Positions 1 through 7,996 of a DNA stretch of 64,000 nucleotides are shown here, piece by piece. Position 1 is the stretch's first letter. Every line of letters starts with the position of its first letter. Both the position numbers and the translations under genes were made by a program. The stretch spans positions 248,001 through 312,000 of the forward strand of contig NZ_JBHEBG010000002.1 in NCBI RefSeq assembly GCF_046557915.1, written 5' to 3'. The notes under the pieces are model-generated. The model was not told the origin of the DNA. It searched no databases and saw only the letters and a list, made by a program, of their open reading frames with translations. This DNA is from JBHEBG01 sp046557915 (GTDB taxonomy: Bacteria > Bacteroidota > Bacteroidia > Flavobacteriales > Flavobacteriaceae).

Positions 1-1203
1 AACGCCCACGAGCTTGCCCACCAATGGTTTGGTAATCTTGTGACGGAGGTTGATGGAAACCATCATTGGTTGCACGAAGGGTTTGCCACGTACTATGCGC
101 TTTTGGCGGAAAAGGAGGTATTTGGGGAAGATTATTTTTATTGGAAACTTTACGGTACCGCAAAACAGTTGGCGGCCTTAACAGAAAAGGGGGGAGGAGA
201 AGCATTGAACAATCCTAAGGCCAGTAGTCTTACCTTTTATGAAAAAGGCGCTTGGGCTTTATTTGCACTTCAACAACGCATTGGTAGTAGTGCCTTTAAG
301 ACAGGAATACAGGCCTATTTAAAAGAACACCGGTTTGGTAATGTTAGGATAGACCATTTCTTGGAGGCCATGGAGCAGGCAAGCGGAGAGGATCTTACGG
401 ATTTTGAATCGTTTTGGATCAAAGAAAAAGACTTCTCCCTGGAGAGGGCAAAGCAACTTCTGAGCGCAACCTCCCATGATTTGGCCCAATTTTTTGACGT
501 GCAGCGAGAATTGACCACTACAGCCACGGACAATGAAACCATAATAAAAAAGTATTGGGACAGGGATGTCTCGGTTTACTTTAAAAAACAACTTATATTG
601 GATTATTATAAGTCGTTCTCTAACCCTTTTTTACTCGATATTTTTAGTAGCAATACTACAGAACTCAGGCAAGCCATAGCCATAAGCACGGAAAGGGTGC
701 CGTTAGATCTAAAAGCCAAGTTTCGGACCCTTCTTAATGATAAGAGCTATGTTACCATAGAAAATGCATTGTACCGGCTTTGGGTGTACTTTCCGGATGA
801 TAGAACACAATACCTCGATGCTACCAAAGGAGTTATTGGGTTTCGAAATAAAAATGTAAGACTACTATGGCTTACATTGGCACTGCTCACCAAAGATTAT
901 GATATGGCCGAGAAAGAGAGATATTATGAAGAACTCAGGGGATATACGGGGCAAGAGTACGGTTTTGAGATTAGACAGGGCGCTTTTCAATGGATCAATG
1001 AGGTTTTTAAGTTCAATGATCAGAATATAAAGGACCTTATCAATGCATCGGTGCACCACACTTGGCAGTTTAAAAAGTATGCCCGAAATTTATTGGATAA
1101 ACTCATGGAAGATACTAAGTACAGACAAAAAATAGAAGGACTGATTGGTGAATTGAGCGAAAAGGAACAGGGCTATATAACATCTAAACTAAAGGCGAAA
1201 TGA
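1..1203 (+). CDS. M1 family aminopeptidase, C-terminal part (5' end outside window)
   Basis: This is the 3' part of a zinc aminopeptidase gene that begins before the window. Reading from base 1 in frame gives the gluzincin motif HELAHQWFG (bases 7-33). The third zinc ligand follows in WLHEGFA, with its Glu at bases 76-78, giving the HEXXH-X18-E spacing of family M1. A GTG at base 40 could be mistaken for a start, but it lies between the zinc ligands and must be internal. About 370 residues follow, including the helical C-terminal region usual for M1 enzymes. Such enzymes remove N-terminal residues from peptides; the leader that would show the location is not visible. The stop overlaps the next start as ATGA, so it is probably translationally coupled to the patatin genes. 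The identification is firm; the substrate is unknown. Confidence 0.93.
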   Translation, partial: NAHELAHQWFGNLVTEVDGNHHWLHEGFATYYALLAEKEVFGEDYFYWKLYGTAKQLAALTEKGGGEALNNPKASSLTFYEKGAWALFALQQRIGSSAFKTGIQAYLKEHRFGNVRIDHFLEAMEQASGEDLTDFESFWIKEKDFSLERAKQLLSATSHDLAQFFDVQRELTTTATDNETIIKKYWDRDVSVYFKKQLILDYYKSFSNPFLLDIFSSNTTELRQAIAISTERVPLDLKAKFRTLLNDKSYVTIENALYRLWVYFPDDRTQYLDATKGVIGFRNKNVRLLWLTLALLTKDYDMAEKERYYEELRGYTGQEYGFEIRQGAFQWINEVFKFNDQNIKDLINASVHHTWQFKKYARNLLDKLMEDTKYRQKIEGLIGELSEKEQGYITSKLKAK

Positions 1204-2126
1204 GAGCGATGGTAATTTCTGGGGGAGGCAGTAAGGGTGCGTTTGCGGGTGGCGTAGCCCAATATCTTATGCAAGAACAAGGGCATAATTACGATCTTTT
1301 TTTAGGAACCTCCACAGGAAGTCTCTTGATTTTTCATTTGGCACTACAAAAAATTCAAAAGATCAAGGAAGTATATACCTCTGTAAACCAGGATAGTATT
1401 TTTAGCAACTGCCCCTTCACGGTTCAAGAAAAACATGGGGTAGATAATATAGGAATCAACCACTTTAACGTATTGAAGAATTTTTACAAGGGCAGAAAAA
1501 CTTTTGGCGAGAGTTATAACCTCTTGGAATTGATCAGAAATACGATCACCCCTGAAGAATTTGAGATACTGAAAAATGGTCCTAAGGACATTGTTGTTAC
1601 GGTATCCAACCTATCACTAAACCATGTGGAATACAAATCTATAAACGATTGTAGTTACGATGAGTTTTGCGAGTGGGTATGGATTTCCTGCAACTATACC
1701 CCTTTTATGAGTTTAGTGAAAAAGAACGGCTGCGAATATGCCGATGGGGGGCTTGGCAATATGGTCCCCATTGAAGAGGCCGTAAAACGCGGAGCCACAA
1801 CCATAGATGCCATAGTACTGCAGACTGAAGTGACCCACCTGAATAGAATGCCTTCAAAAAATGCTTTTTCCCTACTGACCAATATGTTTAATTTTATGCT
1901 AGACAGAATAGAATTCCAAAACATTAGAATAGGGAAATTTGTAGCCAATAACAACGATGCCATTATTAATTTTTACTATACCCCCACCGTACTGACCACC
2001 AATTCGCTTATTTTTAACAAAAAGAAAATGACCAAATGGTGGGACAGTGGGTACAACTTCGCCAAACACAAAAACATGGAAACCAGCCAAATAGAACCAG
2101 AGCAGAATGAAGGCATTAGTTATTAG
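1200..2126 (+). CDS. Patatin-like phospholipase, copy 1 of a tandem pair
   Basis: A 308-residue serine lipid acyl hydrolase of the patatin family. The N-terminus carries the glycine-rich oxyanion loop SGGGSKGAFAGG (residues 7-18). The nucleophile elbow GTSTG has its Ser at residue 38, and the dyad Asp lies in DGG at residue 182. No signal peptide or membrane segment is evident, so a cytoplasmic or membrane-peripheral role is likely. The start ATG overlaps the stop of the M1 peptidase gene by four bases. The next gene starts before this one ends and is a close relative, so the pair arose by tandem duplication. The family cleaves acyl groups from phospholipids or other esters; the substrate here cannot be read from the sequence. 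Confidence 0.92.
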   Translation: MRAMVISGGGSKGAFAGGVAQYLMQEQGHNYDLFLGTSTGSLLIFHLALQKIQKIKEVYTSVNQDSIFSNCPFTVQEKHGVDNIGINHFNVLKNFYKGRKTFGESYNLLELIRNTITPEEFEILKNGPKDIVVTVSNLSLNHVEYKSINDCSYDEFCEWVWISCNYTPFMSLVKKNGCEYADGGLGNMVPIEEAVKRGATTIDAIVLQTEVTHLNRMPSKNAFSLLTNMFNFMLDRIEFQNIRIGKFVANNNDAIINFYYTPTVLTTNSLIFNKKKMTKWWDSGYNFAKHKNMETSQIEPEQNEGISY

Positions 2127-3000
2127 CGGCGGAGGCAGCAAAGGTGCCTTTGCAGGAGGCGTGGCCCAGTACCTAATGGATGTTGATAACAGAGACTACG
2201 ATATATTGGTTGGCACCTCTACCGGAGGGCTGCTAATTCCCCATTTGGCCCTAAATAACGTAGGAAAACTTTACGATATCTATACCAGCGTTAATCAGCG
2301 TTCCATTTTTAGTTTAAATCCCTTTGTAGTGCGTAAGAAAGAAAACAGGGAATTCGTCACCATTAATTACCTTACCACTTTGCTTCAATTTTTAAAGCGC
2401 AAACGTACTTTTGGCGAAAGCAGGGCCTTGCGCCGAACCATTAAAAAAAACCTGACACTCCAAGAATACCAACAAATTTTGGCGTCGGGAAAAGATGTAG
2501 TGGTAACTGTTTCCAACCTTTCCAAAAATAGGGTAGAGTACAAGTCCATAAAGGATTACTCCTATGATGAATTTTGCGACTGGATATGGATATCCTGTAA
2601 CTATATTCCTTTTATGTCCTTGGTAAAAAAGGATGGTTTTGAATATGGTGATGGCGGATTGGGTTGTGTTTTGCCCATTAGGGAGGCCATAAGAAGAGGT
2701 GCTACAGAAATAGATGCCATAATTTTGGAATCCGAAAATATGGAACACAATAAGGTGTTGGGTAAAAATCCATTTTCCTTAATGCTAAGTATCTATGGGT
2801 TTGTGCTAGATCAAATTGAGCACCATGATATTTCTGAAGGAAAACTGGCCGCCAAACATAATGGGGTAAAGCTAAATCTTTATTATACCCCTACGCGCTT
2901 AACGGAAAATTCTTTGGTATTCAATAAAAAGTTAATGGCGCAATGGTGGTTACAGGGGTTCGACTATGCCGAAGCGAAAGCCGACAGCATTAACGACTGA
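2107..3000 (+). CDS. Patatin-like phospholipase, copy 2 of a tandem pair
   Basis: A 297-residue paralogue of the gene just upstream, overlapping its 3' end by 20 bases. It has the same catalytic layout: oxyanion loop SGGGSKGAFAGG, nucleophile Ser38 in GTSTG and Asp182 in DGG. Long stretches match copy 1, for example the VVTVSNLS region near residue 132, the EYKSI segment and the WISCNY segment near residues 161-166. Both copies keep all catalytic residues, so neither looks like a decaying duplicate. Its TGA stop at 2998-3000 directly abuts the stop of the convergent gene at 3001, leaving no room for a terminator between them. Function is inferred from family membership only. Confidence 0.92.
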   Translation: MKALVISGGGSKGAFAGGVAQYLMDVDNRDYDILVGTSTGGLLIPHLALNNVGKLYDIYTSVNQRSIFSLNPFVVRKKENREFVTINYLTTLLQFLKRKRTFGESRALRRTIKKNLTLQEYQQILASGKDVVVTVSNLSKNRVEYKSIKDYSYDEFCDWIWISCNYIPFMSLVKKDGFEYGDGGLGCVLPIREAIRRGATEIDAIILESENMEHNKVLGKNPFSLMLSIYGFVLDQIEHHDISEGKLAAKHNGVKLNLYYTPTRLTENSLVFNKKLMAQWWLQGFDYAEAKADSIND

Positions 3001-3519
3001 CTACCAAAGTTCCCCGATCTCCTTCTTCACAAAAGATAGGGCGGTTGCCGACGGGGATTGCATGTCCATGGTAGTATTTAAAATATGCTCTCGCAACTTA
3101 TCGGCAGAATCGGTATCGCTCACCGCTGCTTTTCTAATGACCTGTATTGTAGCATTTTTAGCAGCTTTTATAATGTTCCAACACTCATCGGTCATATAAA
3201 TTTGCTGAGAAAGGTTATGGTCGAATTCATTTTCAATATTTCGGATCAAAAGATTTTCATAGTCACCTTTATCTGGTGATTTTGGCGCTACACGAACTAC
3301 TAGGCTGGAAATGGAAATTCGTTCTAAAAAAAGTGCCATTCTTTCGTAGGCCTGTAATCGAATAGGCATCGCATTTTTTTGAGAGTCCTTGTGCAGTAAA
3401 AAACGCCTACGCCCTTCCTCGTTATTGGTATGCATTCTAAAAAAGTAAAAAGCTACGGCGCCCGTAACAACTGCGGGCAATAAATATGCGAATAATTGAA
3501 AGATTTGATCTCCAGTCAT
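3001..3519 (-). CDS. Conserved hypothetical protein with one N-terminal membrane segment
   Basis: A 172-residue protein with a single hydrophobic segment near residues 8-27, followed by a basic stretch (around EGRRR) and a soluble, mostly helical domain with the phrase RLQAYERMALFLERIS. It looks like a conserved Bacteroidota membrane-anchored protein of unknown function; I do not recognise a named family with certainty. The topology suggests a short N-terminal anchor with the bulk in the cytoplasm, because positive charges follow the segment. The stop codon abuts the stop of the patatin gene on the other strand with no bases between. The OmpA-like gene lies 84 bases upstream on the same strand. 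Confidence 0.7.
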   Translation of the reverse strand: MTGDQIFQLFAYLLPAVVTGAVAFYFFRMHTNNEEGRRRFLLHKDSQKNAMPIRLQAYERMALFLERISISSLVVRVAPKSPDKGDYENLLIRNIENEFDHNLSQQIYMTDECWNIIKAAKNATIQVIRKAAVSDTDSADKLREHILNTTMDMQSPSATALSFVKKEIGELW

Positions 3520-3603
3520 GTTTTTGGTTTTAGTTTGGTGTACGACCGTAGAACGCTTTTATTTTTAAAAAATTATTAAGGGTTAATAGATTCTTCTATC
3601 TCC

Positions 3604-4428
3604 TTAGTTTTTACCGTTCTGCTTCATACTATCCTTTACCAAAGTGTAGAAAGCATCATATTTGGGGTCAATGATAATAAACGTGCTGGTTTCCACAACG
3701 CTTTGAGAGGCATATTCACTGCGTCCCAAAACCTTCATTCGCTTGGGATCCAAACTGTTTGCCTGCAAAACTCTAGCCACGGCGGCCGCTTGTAGCGAGC
3801 TAAGGTCCCAATTGTCTAGAATCTTTCCATTTTTAAATTCTAGCGCATTACTATTGCCTTCAATGATAATGTTTAATTCTGGGTTGGCATTTAGTGTTTT
3901 TGCCACGGCCGATAGTACACTGGTAGCTTCGTCTTTAACGGCATAGTTCTTATCATTATCGCCAAACAGATAATCGTTTGGTAGGGTGATGATTACCGTA
4001 CCACTTTTTACCGAAGTCTTTGCATTGCCACCCAGTGCATTTTTAAACGTCGCCAGTGTTACCAAAACTATGGAGTCGTTTCTGCTAAGTGCATCGGTAA
4101 CAACCTTCAATTGGTTTTCTTTTTGTTCCAAACTTTTAAGTGCTTTGGCCACGGTCTCGGAATTTTTACTGGAGACTTCGGCAAAACTGTTCAGGTTTTT
4201 TAACAGGGCCGCGTTGGCATCCCTAAGTTCATTTACTTGTTTATTTGCGGCTTCTGCACCGGCCAAACTGGCTTTTTCGCTTTGTTGTGAGGCCGATAGA
4301 TTGGCTTGGGTGTCCCTAAGTTCGGATTTTAGATCCTCTATTTCCAATAACAGGTCTTTCTTTTTCTGGGCTAGCACGGTAGAACAGCTTAGCACCATAA
4401 GGGCCAAGCACATTAAAGTCTTTTTCAT
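3604..4428 (-). CDS. Degenerate OmpA/MotB-like envelope protein
   Basis: A 274-residue exported protein with a signal peptide ending near VLAQ, a coiled-coil stretch (about residues 20-115, rich in Glu, Lys, Gln and Ala) and an OmpA-like C-terminal domain. It is clearly paralogous to the intact OmpA lipoprotein at 13841-14689: both share the phrases LDNWDLS and DPKRM. Residues expected to hold peptidoglycan diaminopimelate are changed. EGHTDD of the relative is EGNSNA here, STKRA is SSLQA, and the basic SKNRRTRI tail segment is replaced by ETSTFIIID. It therefore keeps the fold but probably not canonical peptidoglycan binding. The leader has no clear lipobox Cys at the cleavage site, so it is likely periplasmic. 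Confidence 0.8.
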   Translation of the reverse strand: MKKTLMCLALMVLSCSTVLAQKKKDLLLEIEDLKSELRDTQANLSASQQSEKASLAGAEAANKQVNELRDANAALLKNLNSFAEVSSKNSETVAKALKSLEQKENQLKVVTDALSRNDSIVLVTLATFKNALGGNAKTSVKSGTVIITLPNDYLFGDNDKNYAVKDEATSVLSAVAKTLNANPELNIIIEGNSNALEFKNGKILDNWDLSSLQAAAVARVLQANSLDPKRMKVLGRSEYASQSVVETSTFIIIDPKYDAFYTLVKDSMKQNGKN

Positions 4429-4449
4429 TTCTAAAAAGTATTTCTTTTC

Positions 4450-6012
4450 CTAATTATGATCTTTGCCGCCAAGATACTCACAATTGTGCAAATCTTCCAT
4501 ATTGGTGAAAGGGACTTTTGTTTTTTTGTATCCGTAGCACGATTCCAAATCTCTACTAAAAGCATCGTCATCTACATTTACCTGTATATCGCTCATCGTA
4601 AACTGACAGGGATGCTCGTAACCTGCGGCATGTGTTATTTCCACGAATTCTTTTCTAAAAGTCTTAAAATATTGTGCAAGCCGTTCCGACTTTAATGGAA
4701 TGTCTATACCGCTTTGCAGCCATTTGCTCTGGGTTGCGATACCGGACGGACAACGATTGGTATGGCAAATTTGTGCCTGTATGCAGCCGATGCTCATCAT
4801 AGCCTCCCGGGCAACGTTAATACAATCTGCCCCCATGGCAAAAGCCATGGCCGCTTTAGCCGGGAATCCCAATTTTCCACTACCAATAAAAACAATTCGA
4901 TCTGTTAAATTCTTTTTTTCAAAGACTTTATATAGGCTAGAAAACCCATAGACCCATGGTAGGGAAACATGGTCTGCAAAACTGGGCGGTGCTGCACCCG
5001 TTCCGCCTTCACCACCGTCAACGGTAATAAAATCTGGGCCTTTTCCCGTCTTTACCATAGTTTCCGCTAATGTTTCCCATTGATCGAGCTTACCAATTGC
5101 CCCTTTGATGCCCACGGGTAGCCCCGTCTCTTCAGCAATTTTTTCAATAAGCTCTAACAATTCTTCCGTATTGGAAAATGCTTTGTGGGTTGCAGGAGAT
5201 AGTACGTCTTTCCCTACTTCAACTCCTCTGATTTCCGCAATTTGGGGTGAAATTTTTGCTCCCGGCAAAACACCGCCCTTACCGGGCTTGGCCCCTTGCG
5301 AAAGTTTAATTTCCACCGCTTTTATACACGGATTTTCATCGACCAAAATTTTCAACTTTTCCATGGAAAATCCGCCGTCCTTTGAACGGACACCAAAGTA
5401 GCCGGTGCCAAAATGAAAAATTACATCGCCCCCTTGCTTATGATAAGGAGAAAGACCACCTTCCCCCGTATTGTGGTAGGCGCCACATTTGGAGACCCCT
5501 ATGTTAAGGGCTTCTACCGCAGCAGCGGAAAGCGACCCAAAACTCATGGCCGATACGTTTATTATGGAGGCGGGTCTGTAAGGCTTGCGTCGTTTGTTAT
5601 ATTCTCCAAATACTTTGGCACATGGTAAAAAAGATTTGTCCTCTGTATTTGGATGACCGGCTTTTAAGGGGTAACCCATCATTTGGTTCTTTACAAAAAT
5701 ATGCTGGTGAGCATAGATGTCCCTATCGGTACCAAAACCTTCATAGTTGTTTTCCTTTTTTGCAGAGGCATAGATCCATCCTCGTTCTATGCGGTTAAAA
5801 GGAAGTTCTTCTCGGTTATTGGCCACAAAATATTGGCGCATTTCCGGACCTATACTTTCTAGCCAATAACGCAGATGGCCTACCACCGGAAAGTTATGGC
5901 TTATGGTATGCGACCTTTGGAAAAAAACATCCCTAAGGAAAACCAGGCCTAGAACCAGCAATATCCATGCCCACCATGGGATATTGGAAATTATATTCAG
6001 CAATGCGTCCAT
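4450..6012 (-). CDS. FMN-binding glutamate synthase family protein (GltB-like), membrane-anchored
   Basis: A 520-residue protein matching the synthase (FMN) domain of the glutamate synthase large subunit, without the amidotransferase domain. An N-terminal membrane segment at about residues 13-29 anchors it. Typical motifs are NVSAMSFGSLS, NTGEGGLSPYH, the substrate/FMN region ITVDGGEGGTGAAPP, and a cysteine cluster CIQAQICHTNRCPSG like the 3Fe-4S cluster of GltB. Stand-alone GltB-like proteins of this kind are widespread and their physiological reaction is uncertain; glutamate synthase activity should not be assumed. The OmpA-like gene follows 21 bases downstream and the amidohydrolase gene lies 7 bases upstream, so this is part of a minus-strand operon. 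Confidence 0.9.
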   Translation of the reverse strand: MDALLNIISNIPWWAWILLVLGLVFLRDVFFQRSHTISHNFPVVGHLRYWLESIGPEMRQYFVANNREELPFNRIERGWIYASAKKENNYEGFGTDRDIYAHQHIFVKNQMMGYPLKAGHPNTEDKSFLPCAKVFGEYNKRRKPYRPASIINVSAMSFGSLSAAAVEALNIGVSKCGAYHNTGEGGLSPYHKQGGDVIFHFGTGYFGVRSKDGGFSMEKLKILVDENPCIKAVEIKLSQGAKPGKGGVLPGAKISPQIAEIRGVEVGKDVLSPATHKAFSNTEELLELIEKIAEETGLPVGIKGAIGKLDQWETLAETMVKTGKGPDFITVDGGEGGTGAAPPSFADHVSLPWVYGFSSLYKVFEKKNLTDRIVFIGSGKLGFPAKAAMAFAMGADCINVAREAMMSIGCIQAQICHTNRCPSGIATQSKWLQSGIDIPLKSERLAQYFKTFRKEFVEITHAAGYEHPCQFTMSDIQVNVDDDAFSRDLESCYGYKKTKVPFTNMEDLHNCEYLGGKDHN

Positions 6013-6019
6013 AGATTAC

Positions 6020-7294
6020 CTATTGGTTTAAATAATCCAAACTAACTTCCGTCATTGCCTTAACACCTAGCAAAAGACCACTGTCGTCAATTTTAAAATC
6101 GGGTGTATGGTGAGGGAAAGCTTCAGTGTTCCCAGGGGTCATTCCACCTAAAAAGAAATAGAATCCTGGCACTTTCTCCTGAAAATAGGAGAAATCCTCC
6201 GCTCCTGTAATCGCTTTATGTATTACCACATTCTCGCTTCCGGCAACGCGCTCAAGAGTGGGTACCATTTGTGCGGTAAGTGCAGGATCGTTATAGGTGA
6301 TTTCCGTACTGCTTTTGATTTCTACCGTGGCATCCCCTCCATAGGCTTTGGCAATGGCAGGAACCATTTCTTTCATCCGCTTACTGATCAGGGCCTGCAT
6401 ATCATAATCCAAGGTACGTATGGTTCCTATCATTTCGGCACTTTCGGGAATAATGTTGAACCGCACCCCACTGGTTATCTTTCCAACGGAAATTACCGCA
6501 GCTTCATTGGTAAGTTCAGATTCTCTACTAATAATAGTTTGTATACCATCAATAATTTTGGCGCTGATCAGGATTGGGTCTACGCCCGTCCAAGGCTGGG
6601 ACCCATGGGTCTGCTTTCCAACTACTTTGATGACAAAGCGTTGCGCCGCGGCCATACTACCACCAGATTTGTATTTAATGGTGCCAATGGGCGTTGCCGA
6701 GTTGATATGAAGTCCAAAAATGGCATCTACCTTAGGGTTTTCCAATACCCCTTCCTTTACCATTAGTAGCGCACCACCTTCTTCTCCGGGTGGTGGGCCT
6801 TCTTCAGCAGGTTGAAAAATAAACTTTACCGTGCCTTTAATCTTATCCTTGTTCTTGGAAAGTACTTCGGCAGCCCCCATAAGGATAGCTGTGTGCGTAT
6901 CGTGCCCGCAAGCGTGCATAACGCCCACTTCCTCTCCAAGAAATTGAGAGGTAACATTGGATTTATAATCCAGATCATTACGCTCTGTTACGGGTAGGGC
7001 ATCTATATCGGCCCTTAAGGCCACAACCTTACCCGGGGAATTTCCTTTTAAGATGCCTACCACACCTGTTTTGGCCACCCCGGTCTGTATTTCAATGCCC
7101 AAAGATTTTAAATGAGCGGCTATCTTTTCTGCTGTTTTAAACTCTCTATTGGACAGTTCCGGATTTTGATGGATATCGCGTCGCCATTCGATTACTTTGG
7201 CCTCCACGGCATTGTAATGTTCCTCTAAATTTGGGCCCTGGGCCACTGCCAGATGTCCTAGAAATAGTATTCCGAGTAGTACATAGTTTTTCAT
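6020..7294 (-). CDS. Secreted M20-family amidohydrolase
   Basis: A 424-residue exported metallohydrolase with a signal peptide ending near LAVAQG (residue 19-20). Metal-binding motifs of the M20D branch are present: MHACGHDTHTA (residues 126-136), the catalytic EEG near residue 165 and HHTPDF near the C-terminus. A dimerisation-type insert around ITSGVRFNIIPESAE also fits. Members cleave N-acyl or amino-acid amide bonds (for example hippurate or indoleacetyl-amino acids); the leader places this one in the periplasm. It sits 7 bases upstream of the GltB-like gene and 13 bases downstream of a DsrE-family gene on the same strand, suggesting joint transcription. The substrate is not predictable. 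Confidence 0.92.
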   Translation of the reverse strand: MKNYVLLGILFLGHLAVAQGPNLEEHYNAVEAKVIEWRRDIHQNPELSNREFKTAEKIAAHLKSLGIEIQTGVAKTGVVGILKGNSPGKVVALRADIDALPVTERNDLDYKSNVTSQFLGEEVGVMHACGHDTHTAILMGAAEVLSKNKDKIKGTVKFIFQPAEEGPPPGEEGGALLMVKEGVLENPKVDAIFGLHINSATPIGTIKYKSGGSMAAAQRFVIKVVGKQTHGSQPWTGVDPILISAKIIDGIQTIISRESELTNEAAVISVGKITSGVRFNIIPESAEMIGTIRTLDYDMQALISKRMKEMVPAIAKAYGGDATVEIKSSTEITYNDPALTAQMVPTLERVAGSENVVIHKAITGAEDFSYFQEKVPGFYFFLGGMTPGNTEAFPHHTPDFKIDDSGLLLGVKAMTEVSLDYLNQ

Positions 7295-7307
7295 AGTATG
7301 AAATGAA

Positions 7308-7859
7308 TTAGAATTTAATAAGTTTATAATCTTGTCCTTGCAATTGAATTAAAGCGGTCATGGCCGATAAAGCAAGTTGTACCCCAGGAATGAGCTCTTC
7401 CTTTGGAAACCCGCGGGCTTGGGCCGATTGCCCACAAAAAATAATTTGGGTATTTGCCTTTAAGAGGGCTTCTATCAATTTTTCATTAGGATTCCCCACA
7501 CCATATCGCTGCTGATAGGCGCTGTTGGAAATTATATCTTTAGAAGCTGCACTATGCACCACCACAGCCACTTCTAACTGATCTGCAGGAATTCCGTTTT
7601 GTGCATGCATATTTAAAAAACGGGCAGCCGTTTCCAAATATGGGTTTAACTTGTCTTTCTCATCCGGGGTATTGGTCACATCAAAAACTACTTTGTACGT
7701 CAAAGAAGCGTCCACAGGAAAATCGGGTTGCGGCACCACAAATACTTTCCCGAAATCTTCAATAATAGGGCCGGCACTTTTGGTTTGGGAATAGGTAAAA
7801 TAGAAAGAAAAAATAAGTAGTAAAGGCGCAATAAGAAATCGCAAAAAAAGCATGTTCAA
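7308..7859 (-). CDS. Exported DsrE-family protein
   Basis: A 183-residue protein with an N-terminal signal sequence (hydrophobic residues about 4-22, cleavage near YSQT). The mature part is a DsrE/DsrF-like domain: phrases such as VVFDVTNTPDEK, LEVAVVVHS and IIFCGQSAQARG match the usual strand-helix order. A Cys sits in IFCGQS, near the position used by some sulfur-carrying DsrE members. Exported DsrE-like proteins are common in Bacteroidota and their role is unknown. It is the first gene of the minus-strand run that continues through the amidohydrolase and GltB-like genes. The 137 bases upstream, shared with the divergent helicase gene, should hold promoters, but I see no perfect TAnnTTTG box there. 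Confidence 0.82.
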   Translation of the reverse strand: MNMLFLRFLIAPLLLIFSFYFTYSQTKSAGPIIEDFGKVFVVPQPDFPVDASLTYKVVFDVTNTPDEKDKLNPYLETAARFLNMHAQNGIPADQLEVAVVVHSAASKDIISNSAYQQRYGVGNPNEKLIEALLKANTQIIFCGQSAQARGFPKEELIPGVQLALSAMTALIQLQGQDYKLIKF

Positions 7860-7996
7860 TTATTTAGTCGGCTAAATATATTCAAATTCGGAAGAATTAG
7901 CCTTGGCATTGTTCATAATTATTAAATTGATGCCTTTAGCATAAGATGAATTATGGCTAAATTCACCGTTTTATACGGATGTAAACCCTGTATGTT

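Noticed and set aside
40..42. GTG as start of the first gene
   Set aside because: It falls between the first two zinc ligands and the third of an M1 peptidase; the frame is open to base 1, so the gene is truncated by the window.
5105..5628. Open frames on the plus strand inside the GltB-like gene
   Set aside because: They lie antisense to a clearly conserved gene and show no recognisable motifs.
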